From positions 310,001-374,000 of the forward strand of contig NZ_CP009288.1 in the NCBI RefSeq assembly GCF_000756615.1: a stretch of 64,000 nucleotides of DNA, written 5' to 3'. Positions within the stretch are counted from its first letter, which is position 1. Each line of letters begins with the position of its first letter. This document shows positions 24,943 through 34,408 of the stretch, piece after piece. The DNA is from Paenibacillus durus. Its GTDB lineage: Bacteria > Bacillota > Bacilli > Paenibacillales > Paenibacillaceae. The notes under the pieces are model-generated. The model worked only from the letters and a program-made list of their open reading frames with translations. It had not been told where the DNA came from and ran no database searches. A program made the position numbers and the translations under genes.

Positions 24943-26907
24943 ATGATCGATTTGTCGGTACAAGGGGGAAAAGGTGAGCCGATTGATTACGGCGATCCTG
25001 CGGTCGTAGGGGGAGTCCCCGTCCATGTTGGCGGCTTTGACGATTTGCCCGGTTACGAGGGCGACGATTTGGGCGTGAGCTACATGCCGGAGCGCTCTGC
25101 GTTCCGGCTATGGGCGCCGACCTCCCAGCAGGCGGAGCTGGTACTGTACGATTCCTGGCAGGGAGATGCTTCAGCCGTTCTGCCAATGACCCGCGATATC
25201 GGGGGAACCTGGATATTGACGGTAAAGGGCGATTTGGAAGGCAAATTCTATACGTATCGCGTATGGTTCGAAGACCGGTGGAACGAGGCGGTCGATCCCT
25301 ACGCCAGAGCCGTCGGCGTGAATGGCGACCGTGGGGCCATTCTCGATCTGAGGAAGACGGACCCGCTGCGCTGGACCGAAGACAAACCGCCTTTTGGCGA
25401 TCCCGTGGATGCCGTCATCTATGAGCTGCACCTGCGGGACTTGTCGATCCATCCGGCCGGTGGCATCCGTCAGAAAGGGAAGTTTGCCGGCCTTTCGGAG
25501 AGCGGCACGCGGGGACCGGAGGGGATTCTTACCGGGCTGGACTATATCGCGGATCTTGGCGTTACCCATGTGCAGCTGCAGCCGATTGCGGATTACGCGA
25601 CCGAAAGCGTGGATGAAACGAAGCTCGATCAGCCGCACTATAATTGGGGCTACGACCCGAAGAACTATAATGTCCCCGAAGGCTCCTATGCGACCGATCC
25701 TTACGTTCCGGGGGTACGGATACAAGAGCTTAAGTATCTGATTCAGACGCTGCATGACCGCGGCCTGCGGGTTATCATGGACGTTGTATATAACCATGTT
25801 TATGACAGCTTCCGTATGAGTCTCACCAAGCTTGTTCCGGGCTACTACTTGCGTTACAAAGCGGACGGTACGCTGTCGAACGGATCGGGCTGCGGCAATG
25901 ATTGCGCCACCGAGCGCAAGATGATGTCCCGCTATATTGCCGATTCTGTGCTGTATTGGGCTGGGGAGTACCATATCGACGGCTTCCGCTTCGATCTGAT
26001 GGGCCTCATGGACATCGGAACCATGACGGAGATCCGCCGGCGGCTCGACGAGCTGGACCCTTCCATCCTTACGATCGGGGAGGGCTGGGTGATGGACACG
26101 GAGCTTGCGCCTTCGCAGCGGGCGAACCAGCAGAACAGCGCCTTATTGCAAAGGTTCGGGCAGTTTAACGACGGGTTCCGTGACGCGGTTAAGGGAAGCA
26201 TTTTTCTGCATAACCGCAAAGGCTTCATCAGCGGAGGAGCCGGAACTGAGAACGGGGTCATGGCCGGAATCGCCGGAGGCATTACTTACGGGCCGGGGAT
26301 CTGGCAGTTCGCCCAGGAGCCGCAGCAATCGGTTAACTTTGTGGAATGCCATGACAATCATTCGCTGTGGGATAAACTGCTGTTGTCTACGGAAGGGGCG
26401 ACGGATGAGGAACGCCGGGCTATGCACCGGCTTGCTTCTGCAATGGTGCTGACGAGCCAGGGTATTCCGTTTCTGCATGCCGGCCAGGAGTTCATGCGGA
26501 CGAAGAACGGCATTGAGAACAGTTATAACGGTCCGGAAGAAATCAATTGGCTCGATTGGCAGCGGTGCGCCGCCCATCAGGATGATGTTGAATATATGAA
26601 GAAATTGATTGCGCTTCGCAAGGAGCATCCGGCGTTCCGGTTGCGGAGCGCGGAGGAGATTCGCCGGGGGCTTTTCTTTGAGCGGGCCCCTGGCGGAGCG
26701 GTAGCCTTTACGCTGCGGAATCACGCCGGAGGAGATTCGGCGAGTCACTTGTACGTCGTTTATAAAGTGAATAAAGAAGAGATGTCGCTGGCGCTTCCGA
26801 AGCTGGGAGAATGGCAGCCGCTGCTCGGCGGAGAACAAATCACCCGTCTGACCAAAGAACAGGCCATTATCCGGGGCATCGGAATGACGGTGCTGGCGGT
26901 GCAGTGA
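24943..26907 (+). CDS. pulA: type I pullulanase (cytoplasmic debranching enzyme)
   Basis: A 654-residue GH13 enzyme that hydrolyses alpha-1,6 branches of glycogen or maltodextrins. An N-terminal CBM48-like domain (about 45-135, FRLWAPTSQQAELVLY) is followed by the barrel with YNWGYDP (near 233, the type I pullulanase motif), region I MDVVYNHV (near 279), region II GFRFDLMG (near 347, nucleophile Asp), region III IGEGW (near 379, acid Glu) and region IV ECHDNHS (near 468). There is no signal peptide, so it acts inside the cell, like B. subtilis AmyX. A consensus promoter suggests strong constitutive expression unless repressed. Confidence 0.92.
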   Translation: MIDLSVQGGKGEPIDYGDPAVVGGVPVHVGGFDDLPGYEGDDLGVSYMPERSAFRLWAPTSQQAELVLYDSWQGDASAVLPMTRDIGGTWILTVKGDLEGKFYTYRVWFEDRWNEAVDPYARAVGVNGDRGAILDLRKTDPLRWTEDKPPFGDPVDAVIYELHLRDLSIHPAGGIRQKGKFAGLSESGTRGPEGILTGLDYIADLGVTHVQLQPIADYATESVDETKLDQPHYNWGYDPKNYNVPEGSYATDPYVPGVRIQELKYLIQTLHDRGLRVIMDVVYNHVYDSFRMSLTKLVPGYYLRYKADGTLSNGSGCGNDCATERKMMSRYIADSVLYWAGEYHIDGFRFDLMGLMDIGTMTEIRRRLDELDPSILTIGEGWVMDTELAPSQRANQQNSALLQRFGQFNDGFRDAVKGSIFLHNRKGFISGGAGTENGVMAGIAGGITYGPGIWQFAQEPQQSVNFVECHDNHSLWDKLLLSTEGATDEERRAMHRLASAMVLTSQGIPFLHAGQEFMRTKNGIENSYNGPEEINWLDWQRCAAHQDDVEYMKKLIALRKEHPAFRLRSAEEIRRGLFFERAPGGAVAFTLRNHAGGDSASHLYVVYKVNKEEMSLALPKLGEWQPLLGGEQITRLTKEQAIIRGIGMTVLAVQ

Positions 26908-26923
26908 TTGTTTTTGGATCTAT

Positions 26924-26947
26924 AGACCCTTTGGGGTCTTTTTTTTG
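26924..26947 (+). terminator. rho-independent terminator of pulA
   Basis: AGACCC, loop TTTG, GGGTCT, then a run of eight T. Confidence 0.85.
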
Positions 26948-27297
26948 TGAAGAGTCTTCCGGCTGCGCCTCCACGATTAAAGACGAATTGATTTAAATTT
27001 GAAATTTCTGTGATAATGGCAAAATGATGTTCTCGATTTCAACAAAAGGTGACATTGCTCACGTTCGGATACGGAAAGCGGATGGTACTATGTAGTCACT
27101 TATTACTTCTAATTTTAAATGTGGCGGACAACCGTACAGCCGGCGTCAATCGCCCGGATGCGGCCTGCTGCTTTGCTGCTTTACAGCGTCATACGAGCTG
27201 GCGCTTGGAAGGGACTGAAGTCCTTAGTGTAAGCGGCATCTAGAATACATTGCCGGCGGTCCGCCGGAAATCCAAGAAGACACGGAGGATGACAGGG
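26948..27297. other. leader region of gltD
   Basis: There is no gene in 350 bases. Close to gltD there is a perfect short palindrome CCGGCG-GTC-CGCCGG (27252-27266), then the GGAGG of gltD at 27284-27288. A small hairpin GGACT-GAA-GTCC lies near 27213. No U-tailed attenuator is visible. Confidence 0.45.
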
Positions 27298-28782
27298 ATG
27301 GGCAAATCTACGGGATTTATGGAATATCAGCGTGTAACGCCTTCGGAATGCGAAGCACTGGAGCGAATTAAGAATTGGAATGAGTTTTCGATACCGTTGG
27401 AGGAGGAGCAGCTGCGGGATCAGGCCGCGCGATGTATGGACTGTGGGACGCCTTTTTGCCATGTGGGCCGGCTGCTGTCGGGAATGGCTTCCGGCTGTCC
27501 GCTGCATAATCTGATTCCAGAATGGAATGATATGGTATATAAAGGGAACTGGGAAGTAGCCTTGAAACGTCTCCAGAAGAGTAATAACTTCCCTGAATTC
27601 ACAAGCCGGGTATGTCCTTCGCCTTGCGAAGGCGCGTGTACGGTGGGAATGAACGGTCAGCCCGTGACCATCCGTTCGATCGAGAAAGCGATTGTGGATA
27701 AAGGCTTCGAAGAAGGCTGGATCAAGCCGGAGCCCCCGCTTGCGCGCACCGGCAAAAGCGTGGCCGTCGTCGGCTCCGGGCCGGCGGGTCTAGCCTGCGC
27801 GGCGCAGCTTAACAAAGCGGGCCACACGGTCACCGTCTATGAACGGGCTGACCGGGTCGGCGGCCTGCTGACCTATGGCATTCCGAATATGAAGCTCGAC
27901 AAGAAGAAGGTGCAGCGCCGGGCTGATCTGCTTGAGGCCGAAGGGGTTAACTTTATAACCGGAACGGAAATCGGCAAGGATATTTCGGCCGAGGAGCTGA
28001 AGGCCCAGTATGATGCGGTTGTGCTCTGCGCGGGTTCGACGAAGACTCGTGATCTTCCAATCGAAGGAAGAGAGCTGTCCGGCATTTACCAGGCGATGGA
28101 ATTCCTGACCCTGAATACGAAGAGCCTGCTTGATTCGGAGCTTCAGAACGGGGAGTACCTGTCCGCAGCCGGCAAAGATGTTGTCGTTATCGGCGGCGGC
28201 GATACCGGCACCGACTGCGTGGCGACCTCCATCCGTCATGGCTGCAAGAGCGTCATCCAACTGGAGATCATGCCGCAAGCGCCGCTCACCCGTGAGCCAA
28301 GCAATCCTTGGCCAGAATTTCCGAAGGTGCTTAAGGTGGACTACGGACAGGTAGAAGCGAAGGCTTTGTATCAGGAAGATCCGCGCCGCTATCTTGTATC
28401 GACGAAGCGGTTCGCCGGGGATGAGAACGGACATGTGAAGGAACTGCACACAGTACGTATCGAATGGGTGCGCAACGAAGATGGCCGTATGGTGCCAAAA
28501 GAAGTTCCGGGCAGTGAAGAAGTCATTCCGGCGCAGCTCGTGCTGCTGGCGCTGGGCTTTACCGGACCGGAGGAGACGCTGCCAAGCCAGCTTGGTCTGG
28601 AGCGCGACGAACGTTCCAACATCAAGGCGGAATACGGAGTGCATACGACCAATGTGGAGGGCGTCTTTGCCGCCGGCGACATGCGCCGCGGACAGAGCCT
28701 TATCGTGTGGGCGATCAGCGAAGGTCGTCAGGCTGCACGGGAAGTGGACCGTTATCTGATGGGCTCCTCGAATCTGCCTTAA
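27298..28782 (+). CDS. gltD: glutamate synthase small (beta) subunit
   Basis: A 494-residue NADPH-dependent GOGAT small subunit. The N-terminal Cys-rich domain (CMDCGTPFC near residue 45, CPSPCEGAC near 106) carries Fe-S cluster ligands. Next come the FAD site VVGSGPAGLACAA (near 158) and NADPH site VIGGGDTGTDC (near 300), and a final GVFAAGDMRRGQSLIVWAI (near 455) that closes the FAD site. It passes electrons from NADPH to the large subunit to make glutamate from glutamine and 2-oxoglutarate. gltB is not adjacent, which is unusual. The ATG at 27298 has GGAGG nine bases upstream; the frame opens earlier at 27250 without one. Confidence 0.9.
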   Translation: MGKSTGFMEYQRVTPSECEALERIKNWNEFSIPLEEEQLRDQAARCMDCGTPFCHVGRLLSGMASGCPLHNLIPEWNDMVYKGNWEVALKRLQKSNNFPEFTSRVCPSPCEGACTVGMNGQPVTIRSIEKAIVDKGFEEGWIKPEPPLARTGKSVAVVGSGPAGLACAAQLNKAGHTVTVYERADRVGGLLTYGIPNMKLDKKKVQRRADLLEAEGVNFITGTEIGKDISAEELKAQYDAVVLCAGSTKTRDLPIEGRELSGIYQAMEFLTLNTKSLLDSELQNGEYLSAAGKDVVVIGGGDTGTDCVATSIRHGCKSVIQLEIMPQAPLTREPSNPWPEFPKVLKVDYGQVEAKALYQEDPRRYLVSTKRFAGDENGHVKELHTVRIEWVRNEDGRMVPKEVPGSEEVIPAQLVLLALGFTGPEETLPSQLGLERDERSNIKAEYGVHTTNVEGVFAAGDMRRGQSLIVWAISEGRQAAREVDRYLMGSSNLP

Positions 28783-28908
28783 CGCCTAAGCGGGTCGAAA
28801 GACACGAAGCAAGCGCGATAGAAACAGCGGGGCGTCGGCTAAGGAGCCGGCCCCCTTTACCTGATTTATTTTCGAGGTCCGGGCACAATATCTGACCAAC
28901 ATCAATGA

Positions 28909-28934
28909 AAGGCCTCACTTTGTGGGGCTTTTTG
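28909..28934 (+). terminator. rho-independent terminator of gltD
   Basis: GGCCTCAC, loop TTT, GTGGGGCT, then TTTT; preceded by AAA, so weakly bidirectional. Confidence 0.65.
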
Positions 28935-28978
28935 CGTGATAATAGTACATATCCAAAACAGGAAAGGGCGGGAAATGC

Positions 28979-29524
28979 ATGAAGCTGATGTTTATTTCCG
29001 ATATTCACGGTTCGTTGCACTGGTTAAAGAAAGCGCTGGAGAAATACGCCGAGGAGAAGGCGGACGGCCTAGTCATTCTGGGGGATTTCATGTACCACGG
29101 TCCCCGCAATCCGCTGCCGGATGGTTACGATCCTAAGGGAGTGGCGCAGGAGCTCAATGCGATCAAGCGGCATATTACAGCCGTGCGGGGCAACTGCGAC
29201 TCCGAGGTGGATCAGATGCTGCTCGATTTTCCGATGATGGGAGACTATACGCAAATTCTGTACGAAGGCAGACGCATTTACGTCACGCATGGACATGGCT
29301 TCAGCATTGAGAATCTGCCGGAGCTCAGCGAAGGGGATATCTTCATTCAGGGACATACCCATGTTCCGGTGGCCGGCGTCAAGGAAGGCATTTACGTGCT
29401 TAACCCCGGCTCCATCTCGCTCCCCAAAGAAAACAATCCCAATTCCTATGGCGTACTGGAGGGCGGGGAGTTTACGGTAAAGAGCTTTGCGGGGGAGACG
29501 GTGAAGTCGATCCGGATTTCCTGA
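28979..29524 (+). CDS. yfcE: YfcE-type phosphodiesterase
   Basis: A 181-residue calcineurin-like metallophosphoesterase. Metal-binding motifs are in order: SDIHG (residues 7-11), LGDFMYHGPRN (near 34), VRGNCDSEVD (near 70), THGHG (near 103) and GHTHVP (near 123). The Y-H-G-P-R-N segment is typical of YfcE, which cleaves simple phosphodiesters and was characterised in E. coli; the cellular substrate is unknown. Single gene behind a GGGCGGGAA ribosome site. Confidence 0.88.
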   Translation: MKLMFISDIHGSLHWLKKALEKYAEEKADGLVILGDFMYHGPRNPLPDGYDPKGVAQELNAIKRHITAVRGNCDSEVDQMLLDFPMMGDYTQILYEGRRIYVTHGHGFSIENLPELSEGDIFIQGHTHVPVAGVKEGIYVLNPGSISLPKENNPNSYGVLEGGEFTVKSFAGETVKSIRIS

Positions 29525-29648
29525 TTCGTAAAAAGAATACGCCCGCCGCTGCGGGCATAAATGAAGACCGGGCGCGTGCGTCCAGTTTTTTCGCTTGGCC
29601 GGTCATCCGTCTGCTGGAAAATGCCGGATTTCAGCCTTCCAGACGGAA

Positions 29649-29677
29649 TTGAGCCCGGGTTGATAATATTGTATGAT
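29649..29677 (+). promoter_or_regulatory. promoter of the aguA-aguB operon
   Basis: TTGAGC at 29649-29654 and TATGAT at 29672-29677 are 17 bases apart, 55 bases before the aguA start. Confidence 0.6.
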
Positions 29678-29732
29678 GGGTAAGGAATGCCGGGAAAAGT
29701 GTATTCCGGAGACTAATGTAAAGTGAGCTAAA

Positions 29733-30770
29733 ATGATGAATCCTAAAGCTTTGAATTATAGCATGCCGCCCGAATGGGCGAAGCATGAACGGACGTTTAT
29801 ATCCTGGCCGGTGCAGGCGTCCATGTGCTTTCCGGACGACCATGAATCCGTATGCCAAGGCTATGCCGATATTATCCGGGCCATCGCCGAATTCGAGCCG
29901 GTGACGGTCGTTGTGGGTCCGGACGAGCAGGAGGAGGTTATGCGCCTGGTAAGCGGGCCCGGAATTACCTTCTTGCCGATTGAACACAGCGACGCCTGGC
30001 TGCGGGATAACGGGCCGACCTTTGTCATGAACACTGGCGGGCAGCTTGCCGGTATCAACTGGAAGTTCAACGCCTGGGGCGGCAAATACTCGCCATGGGA
30101 TCTCGACGACAAGGTTGCTCCGCAAATTATCGAGACAGTGAAGGTTGCCCGGTTCGACGCGCCGATTGTGATGGAAGGAGGTTCCTTTCATACCGACGGC
30201 GAAGGCACGATGATTACGACCGAGGAATGTCTGCTGAATCCGAACCGCAATCCCGGACTTGGACGGGGTGATATTGAGGAGGTTCTTCGCCAGTACACCG
30301 GCGCGGACAAGATTATCTGGCTGAAGCGCGGCCTGAGCGGCGACGAGACCGACGGACATGTCGATAATATCGCCTGCTTTGCCGCTCCGGGCAAGGTTAT
30401 CATTCAGGTGTGCGAGGACCCGCAGGATGAGAATTATGAGATCACGGCCGAGAATCTGCACATTCTGGAGAATATGGCGGACGCCAAGGGCAGGAAGCTG
30501 GAGATCGTCAAAATCCAGCAGCCGCCGCGCGCCGACCATGAGGGAAATCGGTTGACGCTCAGCTACCTGAATTTCTATTTCGTCAACGGCGGGATTATCC
30601 TGCCTGTATTCGGCGCGCCCGAGAGCGATGCGCTCGCGGAGGAGACGCTAAAGCGTCTGTTCCCGGACCGGCGAATCCGCACGGTGAATGGAATGGCGGT
30701 CATCCGTGAGGGCGGCAACGTACACTGCACAACGCAGCAAATGCCGGCCCCGGAAGTTCATACATTTTGA
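29733..30770 (+). CDS. aguA: agmatine deiminase
   Basis: A 345-residue guanidino-group-modifying enzyme converting agmatine to N-carbamoylputrescine. The SDAWLRDNGPTF motif (near residue 86), the LSGDETDGHVDNIACF motif (near 204, catalytic Asp and His) and the C-terminal GGNVHCTTQQMP (near 328, nucleophilic Cys) are intact. It lies 27 bases ahead of aguB, so two consecutive steps of polyamine synthesis share a transcript. Confidence 0.92.
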   Translation: MMNPKALNYSMPPEWAKHERTFISWPVQASMCFPDDHESVCQGYADIIRAIAEFEPVTVVVGPDEQEEVMRLVSGPGITFLPIEHSDAWLRDNGPTFVMNTGGQLAGINWKFNAWGGKYSPWDLDDKVAPQIIETVKVARFDAPIVMEGGSFHTDGEGTMITTEECLLNPNRNPGLGRGDIEEVLRQYTGADKIIWLKRGLSGDETDGHVDNIACFAAPGKVIIQVCEDPQDENYEITAENLHILENMADAKGRKLEIVKIQQPPRADHEGNRLTLSYLNFYFVNGGIILPVFGAPESDALAEETLKRLFPDRRIRTVNGMAVIREGGNVHCTTQQMPAPEVHTF

Positions 30771-30797
30771 TTTCAGTCATAGCAAGGAGGAACAAGC

Positions 30798-31673
30798 TTG
30801 AGAAACGTAAAAGTAGCCGCAACGCAGATGAGCTGCTCCGGCAGCATTGATGAGAATATTGCCAAGGCCGACAAGCTGGTTCGGGAGGCGGCGGCGCAGG
30901 GAGCGCAGATTATTCTGCTGCAGGAGCTGTTCGAGACGCCCTATTTCTGCCAGAAGGAAAAGTCGGATTACTATGAGTACGCGACGGAACTGGAACAGAA
31001 TAAAGCCGTGAACCATTTTAAAGAGGTGGCAAAAGAGCTGAAGGTCGTGCTGCCGATCAGCTTCTATGAGAAGAAGAACTATGCGCGCTACAATTCGCTG
31101 GCTGTCATCGACGCCGATGGAAGCATCCTTGGCAAATACCGCAAGAGCCATATTCCGGACGGCCCCGGTTATGAGGAGAAGTTCTATTTCAATCCCGGGG
31201 ACACCGGTTTTAAAGTATGGAACACCCGTTACGCCAAAATCGGGGTAGGCGTATGCTGGGATCAATGGTATCCGGAAGCGGCGCGCGTCATGACGCTGAT
31301 GGGAGCGGAGCTTCTGTTCTATCCGACGGCCATCGGCTCGGAGCCGCAGGACAGCTCCATTGATTCGAAGGATCACTGGCAGATGTGCATGCTCGGCCAT
31401 GCTGCAGCGAATCTGATTCCCGTTGTAGCTTCCAATCGCATCGGCCGCGAAGAGGACGAAGAATCGAGCATCAATTTCTACGGGTCCTCGTTTATCGCCG
31501 GTCCGCAGGGCAACAAGATTGCCGAAGCCGGACGGGATGAAGAGACAGTGCTGGTCGGCGAGTTCGATCTGGACGCGCTGGAGACCCTCCGGATCGAGTG
31601 GGGCATCTTCCGCGACCGCCGTCCGGAGCTGTATCGCCTGATCGCCTCCTATGACGGAGATTTGACTTTTTAA
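30798..31673 (+). CDS. aguB: N-carbamoylputrescine amidase
   Basis: A 291-residue nitrilase-family enzyme that hydrolyses N-carbamoylputrescine to putrescine, CO2 and ammonia. The Glu-Lys-Cys triad is visible in LLQELFETPYF (near residue 41), YRKSHIPDG (near 115) and GVCWDQWYPEA (near 150). A TTG start follows AGGAGG at good spacing. It is the second gene of the aguAB unit and ends at a strong terminator. Confidence 0.93.
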   Translation: MRNVKVAATQMSCSGSIDENIAKADKLVREAAAQGAQIILLQELFETPYFCQKEKSDYYEYATELEQNKAVNHFKEVAKELKVVLPISFYEKKNYARYNSLAVIDADGSILGKYRKSHIPDGPGYEEKFYFNPGDTGFKVWNTRYAKIGVGVCWDQWYPEAARVMTLMGAELLFYPTAIGSEPQDSSIDSKDHWQMCMLGHAAANLIPVVASNRIGREEDEESSINFYGSSFIAGPQGNKIAEAGRDEETVLVGEFDLDALETLRIEWGIFRDRRPELYRLIASYDGDLTF

Positions 31674-31699
31674 CAAAATATTACAGATTTAATGCCGTG

Positions 31700-31740
31700 G
31701 GCACTGACCAAGATGTTAAACTCTTGGCAGTGCTCTTTTT
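31700..31740 (+). terminator. rho-independent terminator of aguAB
   Basis: GCACTGACCAAG at 31701-31712 pairs with CTTGGCAGTGC at 31723-31733 (one bulge), followed by TCTTTTT. Confidence 0.8.
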
Positions 31741-31774
31741 AAAACACAAATTGTTACAAACTTCCGATAATGTG

Positions 31775-31835
31775 TGATGTAACATAACATCATGAGGAAA
31801 TGATAATTGTCATCCGCACTTTAATCTGTTAAAAT
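31775..31835 (+). promoter_or_regulatory. promoter of the amino-acid importer with an upstream inverted repeat
   Basis: TTGTCA at 31807-31812 and TAAAAT at 31830-31835 have a 17-base spacer. Upstream lies TGATGT-N6-ACATCA (31775-31792), a symmetrical candidate site for a regulator. The regulator is unknown. Confidence 0.55.
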
Positions 31836-31875
31836 CTCTTTGTATTATAGATAATTTCTCAGGGGGATTGAGAGA

Positions 31876-32760
31876 GTGGAGACTAGAAAAGAGACGAAGA
31901 CCCGAAATAAATGGATTTTGTCAGCTTTAATTGCAATTCTGGTATTGGCTATTGCGGGCTGCGGATCGGATAACGCAAATAATGCAAGCAGCGCAAGTAA
32001 TGCAGGCAGCACAAACTCCGGCGGCAGCGCCCCAGAAACAAGCGCCCCAGAAACAGTCGTCAAGTTCGCGAGCGACGCTTCCTATGCGCCGATGGAATAC
32101 ATGGACAAGGATACGATCAAGGGCTTCGACATCGACTTTATCGCTGCGGTCATGGAAGAAGCGGGAATGAAGTACGAAGTGGTGAACACCGGCTGGGATA
32201 CGATGCTTCAGAGTGTGAAGCAGGGCACGGAATATCAGGCAGGCCTGTCTGCGGTGTCCATTACCGATGATCGCAAACAGACCTATGATTTCTCTGTTCC
32301 TTACTTTGAATCGACCAATATGATTTTGGTCAAGGAAGGCAGCGACATCAAGAGCGCGCTGGACCTGAAAGACAAGAAGGTTGCCGTACAGACCGCCACT
32401 ACCGCCGATGAACTGATGAGCAAGATTATGGGTGTGGGCAACACGAAGCTGAAGCGCTTTGACAGCAACGCTGTAGCGATGATGGAACTGGACAATGGCG
32501 GTGCGGACGCGGTTGTGGCCGATATCGCGATCGTTCGCGAGTATATTAAGAACAACCCGAAAATGAAGCTGGTCGGCATTACGGATACGCCGAATTTCGG
32601 CTCCGAGTTTTACGGGATTCTGTATCCGAAGGGCAGCGAGCTGAAAGCGAAGCTGGACCCTGCGATCCAAAAGGTAATTGAGAACGGCAAGTACGAGGAA
32701 ATCTACAAGAAATGGTTCGGAGAAGCTCCCGATCTGACTAATTTGAAGAATGCGAAGTAA
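31876..32760 (+). CDS. amino-acid ABC transporter substrate-binding lipoprotein
   Basis: A 294-residue lipoprotein: signal peptide with lipobox LAIAGC (Cys near residue 33), an Asn/Ser/Ala-rich linker, then an SBP_bac_3 domain (VVKFASDASYAPMEYMD, KGFDIDFIAAVMEE, AGLSAVSITDDRKQTYDFS). It captures a polar amino acid such as glutamine, outside the membrane. GTG start after GGGGGA. The permease and ATPase follow, but a strong hairpin-T run separates them from this gene, which would yield more binding protein than transporter. Confidence 0.9.
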   Translation: METRKETKTRNKWILSALIAILVLAIAGCGSDNANNASSASNAGSTNSGGSAPETSAPETVVKFASDASYAPMEYMDKDTIKGFDIDFIAAVMEEAGMKYEVVNTGWDTMLQSVKQGTEYQAGLSAVSITDDRKQTYDFSVPYFESTNMILVKEGSDIKSALDLKDKKVAVQTATTADELMSKIMGVGNTKLKRFDSNAVAMMELDNGGADAVVADIAIVREYIKNNPKMKLVGITDTPNFGSEFYGILYPKGSELKAKLDPAIQKVIENGKYEEIYKKWFGEAPDLTNLKNAK

Positions 32761-32777
32761 GCGGTGCAAGGCGACAA

Positions 32778-32819
32778 CAAGCATGCGTAATGAACACTAT
32801 TGCGCGTGCTTGTTTTTTT
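32778..32819 (+). terminator. intercistronic terminator/attenuator within the amino-acid importer operon
   Basis: CAAGCATGCG at 32778-32787 pairs with CGCGTGCTTG at 32803-32812, then seven T. It lies between the binding protein and the permease gene. Confidence 0.75.
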
Positions 32820-32887
32820 GACAGAGAAGCCATGGGGAACGGCGGCATGCCGTCTACCCGCGAAAAGAAGAGAAGGGGAAGAGAAAG

Positions 32888-33535
32888 ATGGATTTCAATT
32901 TCGACATCATTTGGGGGTACATGCCATTATTTTTACGGGGAACCTTGTATACGATCGGTTTTTCAATCGCTTCCATTATACTCGGGTCCCTTCTCGGGCT
33001 GGGTATCGGATTCGGCAGAATGCTGAAGAGCCCGCTTTGGCGTTGGCCTTTTGACACCTATGTTAATATCTTTCGGGGTACTCCGCTGTACGTGCAGATT
33101 CTGATCGTACATTTCGGGGTTGTGCCTTTCTTTTATGGAAGCACGAACGCGCTGATTTCCGGTGTTGTCGCGCTGTCGCTCAATTCGGCGGCCTATGCGG
33201 GGGAAATCTTCCGGGCAGGCATTCAGTCGGTCGATTCCGGTCAGTCGGAGGCGGCATTGTCGCTGGGCATGACCAGGCTGCAGTCGATGCGGTTCGTGGT
33301 GCTGCCACAGGCCATCAAGCGAATGGTGCCGGCTTTCGGCAATGAGTTCATCGTGCTGGTCAAGGATTCTTCACTGCTGGCGCTCGTCGCTGCGCCGGAA
33401 ATCATGTACTGGGGAAATACGATGAAAGGCCAGTATATGCGGATTTGGGAACCGTATTTGACGGCGGCGGTTATTTATTTTATTCTCACCTATTCGCTGA
33501 ACAAGTTGCTCGGCTATATCGAACGGAGGATGTAA
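32888..33535 (+). CDS. amino-acid ABC transporter permease
   Basis: A 215-residue HisM/GlnP-type permease with about five membrane segments. FRGTPLYVQILIVHFG (near residue 58) and the EAA-type loop EAALSLGMTRLQSMRFVVLPQA (near 121) mark polar amino acid transporters. It ends six bases before the ATPase gene. The ribosome site GGGGAAGAG precedes the ATG. Confidence 0.92.
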   Translation: MDFNFDIIWGYMPLFLRGTLYTIGFSIASIILGSLLGLGIGFGRMLKSPLWRWPFDTYVNIFRGTPLYVQILIVHFGVVPFFYGSTNALISGVVALSLNSAAYAGEIFRAGIQSVDSGQSEAALSLGMTRLQSMRFVVLPQAIKRMVPAFGNEFIVLVKDSSLLALVAAPEIMYWGNTMKGQYMRIWEPYLTAAVIYFILTYSLNKLLGYIERRM

Positions 33536-33541
33536 GAAGCT

Positions 33542-34273
33542 ATGGAGCCGATTATTTCAGTCAGACATCTTCGCAAGTCGTTTGGGAACCATACGGTGCT
33601 GGGCGATATCAGCATCGACATTAACAGCCGGGAGGTTGTCGTCGTAATCGGGCCTTCAGGATCGGGCAAATCGACCTTTCTCCGCTGTCTGAACCTGCTG
33701 GAGCAGCCGCAGGGTGGCGAGATCGTTATCGAGGGCGTCAATCTGATGGACAAGAAGACGCGGATCAACGAGGTCCGGACCGAGGTTGGGATGGTGTTCC
33801 AGCAGTTCAATCTGTTTCCGCACAAAAAGGTGATTGAGAATATTATGCTGGCACCGATTCAGGTTCGCAAATGGCCGGAGGATAAGGCCCGTCAGAAGGC
33901 GCTGGAGCTGCTGAAGAAGGTCGGGCTCGCCGAGAAGGCCGAGGTATATCCCCCTTCCCTGTCCGGAGGACAGGCCCAGCGTGTAGCTATTGCCAGGGCG
34001 CTGGCCATGGAGCCGAAAATTATACTGTTCGACGAGCCAACATCGGCGCTCGATCCGGAGATGGTCGGCGAGGTGCTGGCCGTCATGAAGGATCTCGCCC
34101 GCGAAGGGATGACGATGGTCGTCGTCACGCATGAGATGGGCTTTGCGCGCGAGGTGGGCGACCGGGTGCTGTTCATGGAGCAGGGCGCCATTGTGGAAGA
34201 AGGGCCGCCTGAGGTGCTGTTCGGAAATCCGCAGCATGTGCGGACCCGGGGATTTTTGTCGAAGGTACTGTAG
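33542..34273 (+). CDS. amino-acid ABC transporter ATP-binding protein, GlnQ type
   Basis: A 243-residue ATPase: Walker A GPSGSGKST near residue 39, Q-loop VFQQFNLFPH near 86, signature LSGGQAQR near 140, Walker B IILFDEPTSALDPEMVGEV near 160, H-loop VTHEMGFA near 197. The LDPEMVGEV and THEMGFAR segments are typical of polar amino acid importers. Completes the importer with the two upstream genes. Confidence 0.95.
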   Translation: MEPIISVRHLRKSFGNHTVLGDISIDINSREVVVVIGPSGSGKSTFLRCLNLLEQPQGGEIVIEGVNLMDKKTRINEVRTEVGMVFQQFNLFPHKKVIENIMLAPIQVRKWPEDKARQKALELLKKVGLAEKAEVYPPSLSGGQAQRVAIARALAMEPKIILFDEPTSALDPEMVGEVLAVMKDLAREGMTMVVVTHEMGFAREVGDRVLFMEQGAIVEEGPPEVLFGNPQHVRTRGFLSKVL

Positions 34274-34300
34274 GCGGCGGGGATTTTCCGCTGCTTTTTT
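34274..34300 (+). terminator. rho-independent terminator of the amino-acid importer
   Basis: GCGGCGG pairs with CCGCTGC (one G-U), loop GGATTTT, followed by six T immediately after the stop codon. Confidence 0.65.
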
Positions 34301-34408
34301 CTGCGCGGGAGGGACCGGCAGCATTGCTGCTATATGCCATATTGAAACATATTCAATTTCTAAGCGTATGACTTTGTATATGCATTTTTTGAAAGTGAGG
34401 GATCACGC

